From JANQGH01 sp039177555 (GTDB lineage: Bacteria; Pseudomonadota; Alphaproteobacteria; DSM-16000; Inquilinaceae), in NCBI GenBank assembly GCA_039177555.1, contig JBCDFV010000011.1:1-64000 (forward strand): a stretch of 64,000 bases of DNA, in the 5' to 3' direction. Numbering within the stretch: position 1 is the first letter of the stretch; each line of letters begins with the position of its first letter. The notes under the pieces were generated by a model. It did no database searches. It had not been told where the DNA came from and saw only the letters and a list, made by a program, of their open reading frames with translations. This document shows positions 18,735-27,555 of the stretch, piece after piece. Both the position numbers and the translations under genes were made by a program.

Positions 18735-21119
18735 TTAGCCGACCGACCGCAGGTTGCGCACCGGACGGCCGGGCGAAAGTGTCGATGCCGCCGCCGCGAT
18801 CGATTGGGCGTCGATGCCGTAATGGCGATAGAGATCGTCGACCGTGCCGGTCTGGCCGAAATGCTCCACACCGAGACCGACTGTGACGTGACCATGCACG
18901 CCGCCGAGCCACGCCAGCGTCGCCGGATGGCCGTCGATCACCGTGATGATCCGGCAATGGGATGGCAGGTCGGCCAGCAACCGGTCGATATGGCTGGTCG
19001 CGGCGGCCAGGCCGCGCTTGCGCGCCCGCTGGGCGGCATGCCAGCCGGCATTCAGCCGGTCTGCCGAGGTGATGGCGAGCACGCCGACATCGCGCCGGTC
19101 CTCGCCGATGATGCCGGCGGCCTCAATCGCCTCGGTCGCCACGACGCCTTGATAGGCGATGACGATCTCGCAGTTAGGGCCGGGCGGCCGCATCCAATAG
19201 GCGCCGTCGACGACCGCGCGCCGGAAATCGTCCGTCAGCGGCCGCTTGGGCTGTTCGATCGCCCGTGTCGACAGGCGCAGATAGACCGAGCCGCCGGTTT
19301 CATCGCGCAACCAGGTGCGCTCGTCCGGGTCGCCGCCGCCGTCGCGCTGCAGATAGTCGAAGGCCCAATCCATCTGAATCGCCAACTCGTCGACGAAGGC
19401 GGGCTCGAAAGTGGCCAGGCCATCCTGCGACAGGCCGATCAAGGGTGCGGCGATCGACTGATGGGCGCCGCCCTCGGGCGCCAGCGTGACGCCGGACGGT
19501 GTCGCCACCAAGAGGAAGCGGGCGTCCTGGTAACAGGCATAGTTCAGGGCATCGAGGCCGCGCGAGATGAACGGGTCATAGAGCGTGCCGATTGGGATCA
19601 GCCGCTCGCCGAACAGGGAATGGCTGAGGCCGGCAGCACCCAAGAGCAGGAACAGGTTCATCTCGGCAATGCCGAGTTCGACATGCTGGCCGTCCGGCGA
19701 AAAGCGCCATTTCTGGGCGCTGGGCACGCGCTCGTCGCGGAAGGTGTCGGCGATGTCGCTGAGGCCGAACAGGCCGCGCCGGTTGACCCAGGGGCCCAGA
19801 TTGGTCGAGACGGTGACGTCGGGCGAGGTGGTCAGCACCCGTTCGGCCAGTTCGCTGTCCGTCTTGGCCAGCGCGTCCAGGATCTTGCCGAAGCCGGTCT
19901 GGGTCGAAATGGACGCGTCGGCGGGAACCTTGCAGTCCTGCGTCGGTATCCGCGCGGCCTGAAGCCGGCGCGTACCTTGCCGGTTGAACGGAACCTCCGC
20001 CAGAAAACGGCGCAGCGCTTCGGGCGAGGCATCGAGGCCAGCGAAAGCGTCCCATTCCTCGCCGTCGGCGATGCCCATCTCACGTTTGAACCCGGCCATC
20101 TGGTCGGGCGTCATCAGGCCGGCATGATTGTCCTTGTGGCCGGCAAGCGGGGTGCCCCAGCCCTTGACCGTGTAGGCCAGGAAGGCGACCGGGCGGTCAT
20201 GGTCGATGCTCTCGAACGTTTCCAGGATGCTGGGCAGGCAATGACCGCCGAGATTGGCCATCAGACGCGCCAACTCGTCGTCCGACCGGCGGTCAAGCAG
20301 CGCCGTCACTGGCCCCTGGTCGCCGATCTCGTCCATCAGCCGGCTGCGCCAGGCGGCACCGCCCTGATACATCAGGGCCGAATAAAGCGAGTTGGGGCAG
20401 GCGTCGATCCATTCCCGCAGCCGCTCGCCGCCGGCCTCCGCGAACGCCGCGCGCTGCAGGGCGCCGTGCTTCAAGGTGACCACGTCCCAGCCGAAGGCCT
20501 CGAACGTGCTGGCGATGCGGCTGTAGAGGCCCTCGCGCACGACACCGTCCAGGCTTTGGCGGTTGTAGTCGATGATCCACCAGGTGTTGCGCAGCCCGTG
20601 CTTCCAGCCCTCGTGCAGGCACTCGAAGATATTGCCTTCGTCCAACTCCGCATCGCCCACCAGCGCGATCATGCGGCCCTCGTCGGTCGGCTTGGCCCAG
20701 GGCTTGGCGCGGACATAGTCCTGCACCAGCGAGGCAAAGGCGGTGATCGCCGCACCCAGACCGACCGAACCGGTCGAGAAATCGACGTCGTCGGTATCCT
20801 TGGTGCGGCTGGGATAGGACTGCGCGCCGCCATAGGCGCGAAACGCCTCAAGCTTGACGCGACTCTGATTGCCGAGCAGATACTGGATGGCGTGGAACAC
20901 AGGCGAGGCATGGGGTTTCACCGCCACTCTGTCCTGCGGGCGCAGTACCGAGAGATAAAGCGCGGTCATCAGCGAGACCGACGAGGCGCAGGACGCCTGG
21001 TGGCCACCGACCTTCAGCCCGTCGGGCTTGGCGCGCAAATGGTTGGCGTTGTGGATCGTCCAGCAGGACAGCCACAATATCTTGCGCTCCAGTGCGGTGA
21101 GCGCGTCCAACCTGTCCAT
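18735..21119 (-). CDS. Homodimeric AceE-like / transketolase-family E1 protein
   Basis: A 794-residue thiamine-diphosphate enzyme. The ATG at 21119 follows a GGGGG ribosome site and matches the family's beginning (ERKILWLSCWTIHNANHLR). It resembles single-chain pyruvate dehydrogenase E1 (AceE): substrate-side histidines in HASPVFHAIQYLLG, the ThDP/Mg motif GDAELDEGN with a following WWIIDYNRQSLDG, and the AceE-like C-terminus LGVEHFGQTGTVDDLYRHYGI. It is about 90 residues shorter than E. coli AceE and has no E2 or E3 neighbour, so the physiological reaction is open: 2-oxoacid dehydrogenase E1 or transketolase. Confidence 0.8.
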   Translation of the reverse strand: MDRLDALTALERKILWLSCWTIHNANHLRAKPDGLKVGGHQASCASSVSLMTALYLSVLRPQDRVAVKPHASPVFHAIQYLLGNQSRVKLEAFRAYGGAQSYPSRTKDTDDVDFSTGSVGLGAAITAFASLVQDYVRAKPWAKPTDEGRMIALVGDAELDEGNIFECLHEGWKHGLRNTWWIIDYNRQSLDGVVREGLYSRIASTFEAFGWDVVTLKHGALQRAAFAEAGGERLREWIDACPNSLYSALMYQGGAAWRSRLMDEIGDQGPVTALLDRRSDDELARLMANLGGHCLPSILETFESIDHDRPVAFLAYTVKGWGTPLAGHKDNHAGLMTPDQMAGFKREMGIADGEEWDAFAGLDASPEALRRFLAEVPFNRQGTRRLQAARIPTQDCKVPADASISTQTGFGKILDALAKTDSELAERVLTTSPDVTVSTNLGPWVNRRGLFGLSDIADTFRDERVPSAQKWRFSPDGQHVELGIAEMNLFLLLGAAGLSHSLFGERLIPIGTLYDPFISRGLDALNYACYQDARFLLVATPSGVTLAPEGGAHQSIAAPLIGLSQDGLATFEPAFVDELAIQMDWAFDYLQRDGGGDPDERTWLRDETGGSVYLRLSTRAIEQPKRPLTDDFRRAVVDGAYWMRPPGPNCEIVIAYQGVVATEAIEAAGIIGEDRRDVGVLAITSADRLNAGWHAAQRARKRGLAAATSHIDRLLADLPSHCRIITVIDGHPATLAWLGGVHGHVTVGLGVEHFGQTGTVDDLYRHYGIDAQSIAAAASTLSPGRPVRNLRSVG

Positions 21120-21339
21120 CCTAGCCCCCAGTCTTTCGCCCGATTTTGCCGACGCCCATGCATAGCAAAAATCGCGCGGCTTGTGCGTGGGTTCGATGGT
21201 CACGGCCGGGTTCCGCCGGGAAGAGGTGAGGGGGCTCACTATCGGCATGACTGGCGACATGACAGGCGCGGTCGCCTGTGCTATCGACCCGCCCCCCAAA
21301 TCAAAACCCCTTCGTTCGACCGACCAGGTGAGTTGCGTC

Positions 21340-22596
21340 ATGACGCACTGCGGCCTCGACTTCGGCACGTCCAACAGTGTCGTCGCCCATGCCGAGCGCG
21401 GGACCGTGTCCGTGCTCGAACTCGAACCGGGCAGGCGGGTGCTGCCGTCCGCCCTGTTCTTCGATGAGGAACTGGCCGAAACCGCGATCGGCTCGGAGGC
21501 GGTGGAACGCTATCTGGGCGGCAGCGAGGGCCGCCTGATGCGGGCGCTGAAATCCGTCCTCGGCTCCGACCTGATGAACAGTAAGACGCGCGTGCTGGGC
21601 CACAGCGTTTCGTTCACGGATATCCTGATCGGCTTTCACCGGGATTTGCGACGCCGGGCCGAAGCCGTCCTGGACCGGCCGATCACCCAAGCCGTCATCG
21701 GACGCCCGGTGCACTTTCACAACCGCGACCACGACGCGGATGCACGCGCGGCCGAAACGCTGGAAACGGTGGCCAGGGCGGCCGGGTATCAGGATATCGT
21801 CCTGCTGTTCGAACCCCTGGCCGCGGCGGTGGCCTTCGAAGCGACGGTCTCGCGCGAGACCCTGGTCATGGTCGCCGATCTGGGCGGCGGCACGTCCGAC
21901 TTCTCGATCTCGCGCCTATCGCCGGACCGCCGGCGCTTGGCCGACCGGTCCTCAGACGTGCTCGCCGCCACGGGCCTGCGCCTCGGCGGCACCGATCTGG
22001 ACCGGCGCCTGTCGCTGGCCGAGATCATGCCGCATCTCGGCCTCGGCAGCCGCCTGAAGGACCGGCGACTGACCGCGCCGAATTGGATTTACCAGAAACT
22101 CGTCACCTGGTCGGAGATCAACCAGCTTTACGCCCCGTCCATGCGGCCGGACCTGCAATGGCTGAAACTGAATGCCGGCGGCGACATCCGCATCGAGCGC
22201 CTGCTGAATGTCATCGCCGGCCGCCACGGCCATCGACTGGCCTCGGATGTCGAGACCGCCAAGATCACGCTCTCGGACCGGGAGAGGGCAGAGATCGCCG
22301 CCACCTATGCCGGCCTCGACACGCCAATTGCCATCAACAGACCCAAGCGTGATGCAGCATTCCGCGACGACCTGACACGCCTGACCGAAACGGCCGAGCA
22401 GTGCATCCGGCAAGCGGGCATCCAACCAGACCGCCTCGACGCCATCATGTTCACCGGCGGCACCAGCGCGATGTCGACAGTCCGCCAAGCCATCCAGCGC
22501 GCGGCCCCGTCGGCGGAACCGCTCGACTTCGACCGAATGGGCGCGGTCGGGCAGGGGTTGGCCCTGTCGGCGGAGCGGGTTTTTGGTCGCCGATAG
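21340..22596 (+). CDS. YegD-like Hsp70-family ATPase
   Basis: A 418-residue actin-fold ATPase related to DnaK but lacking the substrate-binding domain, like E. coli YegD. Phosphate 1 is LDFGTSNSVVAHA, phosphate 2 is VADLGGGTSDFSIS and the adenosine motif is FTGGTSAMSTVRQA. The ATG at 21340 fits the family start (CGLDFGTSN); the frame stays open for 53 more codons upstream with no family content. It is divergent from the AceE-like gene. The client is unknown. Confidence 0.85.
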   Translation: MTHCGLDFGTSNSVVAHAERGTVSVLELEPGRRVLPSALFFDEELAETAIGSEAVERYLGGSEGRLMRALKSVLGSDLMNSKTRVLGHSVSFTDILIGFHRDLRRRAEAVLDRPITQAVIGRPVHFHNRDHDADARAAETLETVARAAGYQDIVLLFEPLAAAVAFEATVSRETLVMVADLGGGTSDFSISRLSPDRRRLADRSSDVLAATGLRLGGTDLDRRLSLAEIMPHLGLGSRLKDRRLTAPNWIYQKLVTWSEINQLYAPSMRPDLQWLKLNAGGDIRIERLLNVIAGRHGHRLASDVETAKITLSDRERAEIAATYAGLDTPIAINRPKRDAAFRDDLTRLTETAEQCIRQAGIQPDRLDAIMFTGGTSAMSTVRQAIQRAAPSAEPLDFDRMGAVGQGLALSAERVFGRR

Positions 22597-22919
22597 CGTT
22601 GGAAGCTGCCGCGCAGGACAAGAAGCTGCATCTGCAGGTCAAGTTGGCGGAGAGTACCGTCACTGGCCGTTTTCGACTTCCGAACTGATAGAGGAGGCAG
22701 ATCGACCGGCATTCCGTCAAGACCGAACGTTTCGGTTTGCCGCACGAAACCCGAATTCGACGGTGCCTGCTTGAGAGTTGCTGCGACCTGTCGAAACATG
22801 GCGACGTTGAATACACTAGCTCGAACAAACGGCGGACATTTCATTCATTTCTTCTGTGTGTTAATAAATGGTGTGAAGACCAAACACGACCGCCGCCTAG
22901 GCAGGGGATAGGAGGAGCG
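22597..22919. other. Non-coding stretch upstream of the repeat protein
   Basis: About 320 bases without a credible gene. GC content falls towards the downstream end (around 22800-22880, with ttcattcatttcttctgtg), as expected for a promoter region serving the NxGxGN-repeat gene. An AGGAGG-like ribosome site ends the stretch. No known regulatory motif was recognised. Confidence 0.4.
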
Positions 22920-23396
22920 ATGAAGTTACGAATTGGTCTCATGTGCGCCGCTCTGGCAGCAGTGCCTGCTGTTGCCGATGCGCAATTGTCAGACGGGCCA
23001 CCTCGTGAGTTTGGCCTCTTCAATGCGGGCTTTGGAAACGCTGGTGTCGGTAACGTTGGCTATGGCAACACCGGCAACAACAATGTCGGCGTCGGCAATT
23101 CCGGCAACGGCAACGTCGGCGTTGGCAATACTGGCAACAACAACGTTGGCGTCGGCAATCTCGGCGACTTAAACACCGGTGTCGGTAACACCGGCGTGGG
23201 GAACGTCGGCGTTGGCAATACCGGTGACTTCAACACCGGTGACTTTAACTCCGGCGTAAGCAGTGCCGGGGGCCTCAACTTCCGTCTACTGGGGTCCAGA
23301 GACGGCGGCGTTGCAAGTGTCATTTCCAGTGGTAGGAGCTTTGGCGCGGGCGCCGACGAGCCCAGAGAGTTCGAAGACGGCTACTTCGGCTTTTAG
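22920..23396 (+). CDS. Exported NxGxGN-repeat (MPTR-like) protein
   Basis: A 158-residue secreted protein. The ATG at 22920 follows a strong GGATAGGAGG site and begins a signal peptide (MKLRIGLMCAALAAVPAVADAQ). Residues about 34-112 are made of tandem five-residue units such as NVGVG, NTGNN and NTGDF, a pattern resembling the degenerate pentapeptide repeats of mycobacterial PPE-MPTR proteins and likely to form a stacked beta-solenoid. A non-repetitive tail (LNFRLLGSRDGGVASV) ends in the acidic FEDGYFGF. Function unknown; cell-surface or periplasmic localisation is inferred from the signal. Confidence 0.75.
   Translation: MKLRIGLMCAALAAVPAVADAQLSDGPPREFGLFNAGFGNAGVGNVGYGNTGNNNVGVGNSGNGNVGVGNTGNNNVGVGNLGDLNTGVGNTGVGNVGVGNTGDFNTGDFNSGVSSAGGLNFRLLGSRDGGVASVISSGRSFGAGADEPREFEDGYFGF
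23024..23260 (+). repeat. Tandem 15/30-base coding repeats (NxGxGN array)
   Basis: Roughly 235 bases of in-frame tandem repeats built on units like ggcaacaccggc and aacgtcggcgttggc, with a 15-base unit and a clear 30-base higher-order period between 23070 and 23165. Units differ by synonymous changes and small swaps (aac/aat, gtc/gtt), which suggests old duplications under selection for the peptide pattern rather than a recent array. Confidence 0.8.
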
Positions 23397-23446
23397 CCAT
23401 TTGCATTGTAGGGGTGTCGGCTACGTCTAAATAAGCAGTCAGTCGG

Positions 23447-23460
23447 ATAATATATATTAT
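23447..23460. promoter_or_regulatory. AT-only perfect palindrome
   Basis: ataatatatattat is a perfect 14-base palindrome, striking in such GC-rich DNA. It lies between the convergent repeat-protein and YHYH genes, just before a longer inverted repeat. It may help termination or bind a protein; no family could be assigned. Confidence 0.3.
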
Positions 23461-23485
23461 GGAAAATCATGTGTCAGTCTTTACA

Positions 23486-23532
23486 AGCTGTGGCGAAGCT
23501 CTCTTTATTTCAGCCAGTTCGTCGCCACAGCT
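23486..23532. terminator. Inverted repeat between convergent genes
   Basis: agctgtggcga (23486-23496) is exactly complementary to tcgccacagct (23522-23532), leaving a 25-base loop. The position between the ends of two convergent genes suits a bidirectional terminator. There is no clean T-run right after the stem, although tctctttattt lies inside the loop. Confidence 0.45.
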
Positions 23533-23543
23533 CGCAACTCGTA

Positions 23544-24437
23544 TCAACCGCGCGGCGGTCCCGATGGACGGTTTCCGCGCGGTGGCGCCCCAACGCCTGG
23601 ACCGCCGCTTAGCAATGGCTGGCGTTGGAAGCTGGCGTCGGCGGTACCGCTGACGCAGCGTGGGATGTACGGATAGGTTTCGGTCAGGAAGTACGCATAG
23701 GTGCCGTCGGGATGTTCCGGCGTTACCGTGAAGCGGCCGTTGCAGGCGTCGAGATCGCCTGAGCCTGCGACATACGCGAAATCCTCCACGAACGTGCCGT
23801 CATAGGCGCCGCCCGGCCCGTCTGGTCGTGTGCCCGACAGTAGCTGGTAGCTGCTGGTAAGCTCGACGATCGCGCTGGCCGCATTGCTGCCGTCGGCATA
23901 GCCATGGATCGAATAGACCGGAAATCCGTCGGCGGCATAGCCGACAAGCGCGGAATGCTCGGTGCCCGACGGGTCGCCGGCCAAGGCATCCGAGGTGCCG
24001 TGATAATGGTAGGTGCCGCCCGGTTGAACGTGGCCGTTGGCGTGATCGAGGCCGAGATTGCGGCCGCCGCCCAGCGCTTCATAACGCCAGCCTGACTGGC
24101 GGTCATTGTTCCAATACTCCGCCGTGCCTGGGTCAAACGGTACGCCGTTCAGCGCCACGCCGAAGACGCCGCGTACGATCGGCGTCGGCGCGTCAGCCAC
24201 TTCAGGGGTTAGCGGCACACGAAAGACATGCTCTTGCTCGCTGATTTCGTGCGGATTTCCACGGTTCGGAAACTGTCCCGTATCGTGATCGGGAATGCCG
24301 TTCGACACGATGTAACGGTAGTCGGCATCGGTCGTGATCGAGACCTCATTGTGATCATCATGGGCGGCGGCGGGCATGCCGATTGCCAATGCAACGATGG
24401 CGGTCGTCAGCAGGGTTGATTTTCTCATCCGGGTCAT
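23544..24437 (-). CDS. Exported YHYH-domain protein
   Basis: About 297 residues. The likely start is the ATG at 24437 (or 24428, three codons later), giving a signal peptide MRKSTLLTTAIVALAIGMPAAA ahead of HDDHNE. The family's name motif occurs as GGTYHYHGTSDAL, in a context (GHVQPGGTYHYH, VGYAADGFPVYSIHGYAD) typical of YHYH-domain proteins of unknown function. The histidine and acidic residues suggest metal binding. The last 25 residues are a Gly/Pro-rich low-complexity tail. Confidence 0.8.
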   Translation of the reverse strand: MTRMRKSTLLTTAIVALAIGMPAAAHDDHNEVSITTDADYRYIVSNGIPDHDTGQFPNRGNPHEISEQEHVFRVPLTPEVADAPTPIVRGVFGVALNGVPFDPGTAEYWNNDRQSGWRYEALGGGRNLGLDHANGHVQPGGTYHYHGTSDALAGDPSGTEHSALVGYAADGFPVYSIHGYADGSNAASAIVELTSSYQLLSGTRPDGPGGAYDGTFVEDFAYVAGSGDLDACNGRFTVTPEHPDGTYAYFLTETYPYIPRCVSGTADASFQRQPLLSGGPGVGAPPRGNRPSGPPRG

Positions 24438-24575
24438 CTCTATGCTGCGTGATCTATGACCCTTCAACGCGGCGGCGGCGAAAACCCGTCGCATCCCCGT
24501 CAACCGAGCCGAGAACACGTGTCACCGCACCCCCGCAGCCGCGCTGTATGGGGCTTGCAGATGAAAGGCGGATAG

Positions 24576-25964
24576 ATGATCGGGGCGATCGACATTGCCA
24601 TCGTGGGGCTCTATCTGGCGCTTGTCCTTGGTGTTGGGCTGTGGTCCGGCCGGCACCAGAGCACGCTGGAGGAGTACGCGGTCGTCCAGCGCTCGTTCGG
24701 GTCGCTGGTCATCTTCGCGACCATGGCGGCCTCGTTCATCGGCGGCGGCTTTTCCATGGGCATAGCGGAACGGGTGTTCGTCTTCGGCATCGCTAGCGTC
24801 ATCGCGTTGTGGGGCTTCAGCCTGAAGGAAATCCTGGTCGCGACGGTGATCGCGCCGCGCATGGGCCGCTTTCCCGGTGCCATTTCCGTCGGCGACATCA
24901 TGGCCACCACCTATGGCAAGCCTGGCCGGATCGTGACCGGCCTGTTCGGCATGATCCTGTGTGCCGGCATTGTCGGGGCGCAGGTCGGCGCCATCGGCTA
25001 CGTCTTCAACGTCTTCTTAGGCCTGGACCAGCTCTGGGGTATCGCCATCGGATGCGGCATCGTGATCGCCTACACGACCTTGAGCGGCATGCGCGGCGTG
25101 GTGATCACCGACCTGTTTCAGTTCGCCATCCTCGCGATCGGCATCCCCCTCACCCTGGTCTTCGGCATCATCCATATCGGCGGCTTCGATGCCCTGGCGG
25201 CCGGCCACCCGCTTGACCGGTTGGAGATCCCCGGCCCGCACTACACCTGGCTGGGCCTGATCACCCTGTTCTTGGTCTTCGCGCTCGGCGAAACGCTGGT
25301 TCCGCCTTACCTTCAGCGGCTGTGCCTGTCGCGCGACCCGAAACGCGCGGCACGCGGCACGCTGTTTTCCGGCCTGTTCTCGATCCCGTTTTTTGCCATT
25401 GCCGGTGCCATCGGCCTGGTTGCCGTGGCGATCGATCCGACGCTGGACGGCAACCAGTCCCTGCCCCATGTCGCGGTCACCGTACTGCCGCCCGTGGTGA
25501 AAGGCCTGGTGGTGGCGGCCGTCATCGCCATCGTCATGTCATCGGCGGACTCGTTCCTGAACTCCGCGTCCATCGCCTTCGTGAACGATATCGTGCGGCC
25601 GCTGAGACAGGCGCCGCTGGGCGAAGCGGCCGGGCTCAGGCTCGCCCGCATCGCGACACTGGTGATCGGCCTGGCGTCGGTCGGCTTTGCAGTTTCGATC
25701 GCGAGTATTCTCGACATTCTGATCTACGCCTACACCTACTGGGCGCCGGTTGTCCTCGTGCCGCTGGTCGCTACCATTCTCGGCTGGCGTAAGGGGACGG
25801 CCGCCTTTCTGGTCGCCGCCGGTGCCGGGCTCGCCTGTGCAATTGTCTGGAACGACGTGCTCGGCCAACCGGCGGCGGTCGAGGGCATCATCATCGGTGT
25901 TTTGGCGAACCTGATCTGCTTCACCGTGATGCCGCGCGCACGGGCGGTTCCGGCAGAGGCCTAG
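24576..25964 (+). CDS. Sodium:solute symporter family protein
   Basis: A 462-residue polytopic inner-membrane transporter with about 13 hydrophobic helices. Features of the SSS (SLC5-like) family include the early AASFIGGGFSMGIAERVF, the helix-5 region IVIAYTTLSGMRGVVITDLFQ and the Na+-site helix VMSSADSFLNSASIAFVNDI. The substrate cannot be read from sequence; proline, pantothenate or other organic acids are typical. It is divergent from the YHYH gene and convergent with the MBL hydrolase, whose end it overlaps by four bases. Confidence 0.9.
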   Translation: MIGAIDIAIVGLYLALVLGVGLWSGRHQSTLEEYAVVQRSFGSLVIFATMAASFIGGGFSMGIAERVFVFGIASVIALWGFSLKEILVATVIAPRMGRFPGAISVGDIMATTYGKPGRIVTGLFGMILCAGIVGAQVGAIGYVFNVFLGLDQLWGIAIGCGIVIAYTTLSGMRGVVITDLFQFAILAIGIPLTLVFGIIHIGGFDALAAGHPLDRLEIPGPHYTWLGLITLFLVFALGETLVPPYLQRLCLSRDPKRAARGTLFSGLFSIPFFAIAGAIGLVAVAIDPTLDGNQSLPHVAVTVLPPVVKGLVVAAVIAIVMSSADSFLNSASIAFVNDIVRPLRQAPLGEAAGLRLARIATLVIGLASVGFAVSIASILDILIYAYTYWAPVVLVPLVATILGWRKGTAAFLVAAGAGLACAIVWNDVLGQPAAVEGIIIGVLANLICFTVMPRARAVPAEA

Positions 25965-26746
25965 AACTCCAGCACCAGCCCGTCATGGGCGGGCGCGACG
26001 CCGTCCGGCAGCATGCCGACGAGCCGGTCGTAATCCATCGTGTGGTTCATGTGGGTCAGATAGGCCCGGCGCGGCTTCAACCGGTCGATCCAGGACAGGG
26101 TCAGATCCAGATGCGCGTGGCTGGGGTGCGGCGCCTCGCGCGCGGCGTCGACCACCCAGGTGTCGATGCCCTCTAGAATCTCGAATGCAGAGTCGTCCAG
26201 GGCCACGACATCGGTTGAGTAGCCAAACGGGCCAAAGCGGAAGCCAAGGGTGTTGGAATAGCCGTGATTCTGAGTGAACGGGATCACCGGGATGTCGCCA
26301 ATATGAAACGGCCCATCGATCAGCACGGGTTGCAGCAAGGGGCTGTATATGCCCCGGTCCATGGTGATGCTGGCCATCAGGTAGCCGAAGCGTGCCTCAA
26401 GGATCTTCAGCGTGGCGGCGTCGGCATAGGCCGGCAAAAGGTCCTCCGCGCCGAAGCGCAGTGGCCGGATGTCGTCGGCGCCATGCACGTGGTCGGCATG
26501 GGCATGGGTGTAGACAATGGCGTCGAGCCGGGTCACGCCGGCATCCAAGAGCTGTTGCCGACAGTCCGGCGCGGTGTCCACCAGCACGACGGTATTGGCC
26601 GTTTGAAGCAGAATGGATGGCCGCAGGCGCTTGTTCTTCGGGTTCGACGGGTCGCAGGTGCCCCAATTGCCGCCAACCAGCGGTACGCCCAGCGAGCCGC
26701 CGCAGCCCAGAATGGTGACCTTCAAACCAGTAGGGGCGACCGTCAT
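25961..26746 (-). CDS. MBL-fold metallo-hydrolase (PhnP-like)
   Basis: A 261-residue metallo-beta-lactamase-fold enzyme. The metal-binding motif is YTHAHADHVHGADD, preceded by GCGGSLGVPLVGG and LVDTAPDCRQQLLD and followed by a late histidine in YLTHMNHTMDY. This type resembles PhnP-like cyclic phosphodiesterases; the substrate is not known. It is the last gene of the minus-strand dac-tmk-holB-metG-tatD run, an arrangement common in alphaproteobacteria. Confidence 0.88.
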   Translation of the reverse strand: MTVAPTGLKVTILGCGGSLGVPLVGGNWGTCDPSNPKNKRLRPSILLQTANTVVLVDTAPDCRQQLLDAGVTRLDAIVYTHAHADHVHGADDIRPLRFGAEDLLPAYADAATLKILEARFGYLMASITMDRGIYSPLLQPVLIDGPFHIGDIPVIPFTQNHGYSNTLGFRFGPFGYSTDVVALDDSAFEILEGIDTWVVDAAREAPHPSHAHLDLTLSWIDRLKPRRAYLTHMNHTMDYDRLVGMLPDGVAPAHDGLVLEF

Positions 26747-26748
26747 GT

Positions 26749-27555
26749 TCAGGCGGCAATATCGGCCGGCGTCGGCACTTTATTGAACAATGTCAGATAG
26801 TTGTCGGTCGTTGCTCGGGCGAGTTCCGTCATCGTGACGCCCTTGACCTGGGCCATAACCTGGGCCGTGTGGACGACATAGGACGGCTCGTTGGGTTTGC
26901 CGCGCTTGGGCACGGGCGCCAGATAGGGCGCGTCTGTCTCCACCAGCAACCGGTCCAGCGGCAGGTCGCGAACGATCTCTCGCAATTCCTCGGACCGTTT
27001 GAAGGTCAGGATGCCCGACAGAGAGACATAGAATCCAAAACCCACAGCCTCTTCAGCGAGTTGCCGGCTGCTGCTAAAGCAATGGATAACGCCGCGCAAC
27101 GGCTTGTCACCGCCCTGCCCCGCACCGCCTTCGCGCAACAGGCGCAGCGTTTCGGCGTCGGCATCGCGCGTATGCACGATCAGCGGCAGCCCGGTTTCCC
27201 GCGCGGCCGCCATGTGGGTGCGAAAGCTGGCCTCCTGTGCCGGCCGCGGGCTGTTGTCGTAGTAGAAGTCCAAGCCGGTTTCGCCGATGCCCACCACCTT
27301 CGGGTGGCGCGTGATCTCGATCAGGCGATCGACCGTGAGATTTGCCGCGCTGCTCGCCTCGTGGGGGTGAACGCCGACCGCGAGATGGACGTCGTTGAAC
27401 CGCGACACGAATTCAAGATTGCGCTGCAGCCGGTCGACATTGGTGCAGATGGCCAGCAGGCGGCCAACGCCAGCCGCCCGCGCGCGTTCCACCACGCCAT
27501 CCAGATCCTCGGCCAACTGTGGGAAATCGAGATGGCAATGGCTGTCAACCAGCAT
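26749..27555 (-). CDS. TatD-family metal-dependent hydrolase
   Basis: About 268 residues if it starts at MLVDSHCH (27555); a slightly earlier ATG at 27567 adds four residues. TatD-type DNase/amidohydrolase-fold motifs are present: VDSHCHLDFPQ, GVHPHEAS, GIGETGLDFYY, VHTRDAD, GVIHCFSS and LVETDAPYLAP. Members act as 3'-5' exonucleases or D-aminoacyl-tRNA deacylases. Its start overlaps the end of metG, implying coupled translation. Confidence 0.93.
   Translation of the reverse strand: MLVDSHCHLDFPQLAEDLDGVVERARAAGVGRLLAICTNVDRLQRNLEFVSRFNDVHLAVGVHPHEASSAANLTVDRLIEITRHPKVVGIGETGLDFYYDNSPRPAQEASFRTHMAAARETGLPLIVHTRDADAETLRLLREGGAGQGGDKPLRGVIHCFSSSRQLAEEAVGFGFYVSLSGILTFKRSEELREIVRDLPLDRLLVETDAPYLAPVPKRGKPNEPSYVVHTAQVMAQVKGVTMTELARATTDNYLTLFNKVPTPADIAA

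Noticed and set aside
18711..21467. A 918-codon open frame on the plus strand antisense to the AceE-like gene
   Set aside because: GC-rich codon bias opens the opposite strand; its product is Arg/Gly/Gln-rich with no domain, while the minus strand encodes a clear ThDP enzyme.
23024..23260. CRISPR-like tandem repeats
   Set aside because: The units are contiguous 15/30-base in-frame coding repeats without unique spacers.
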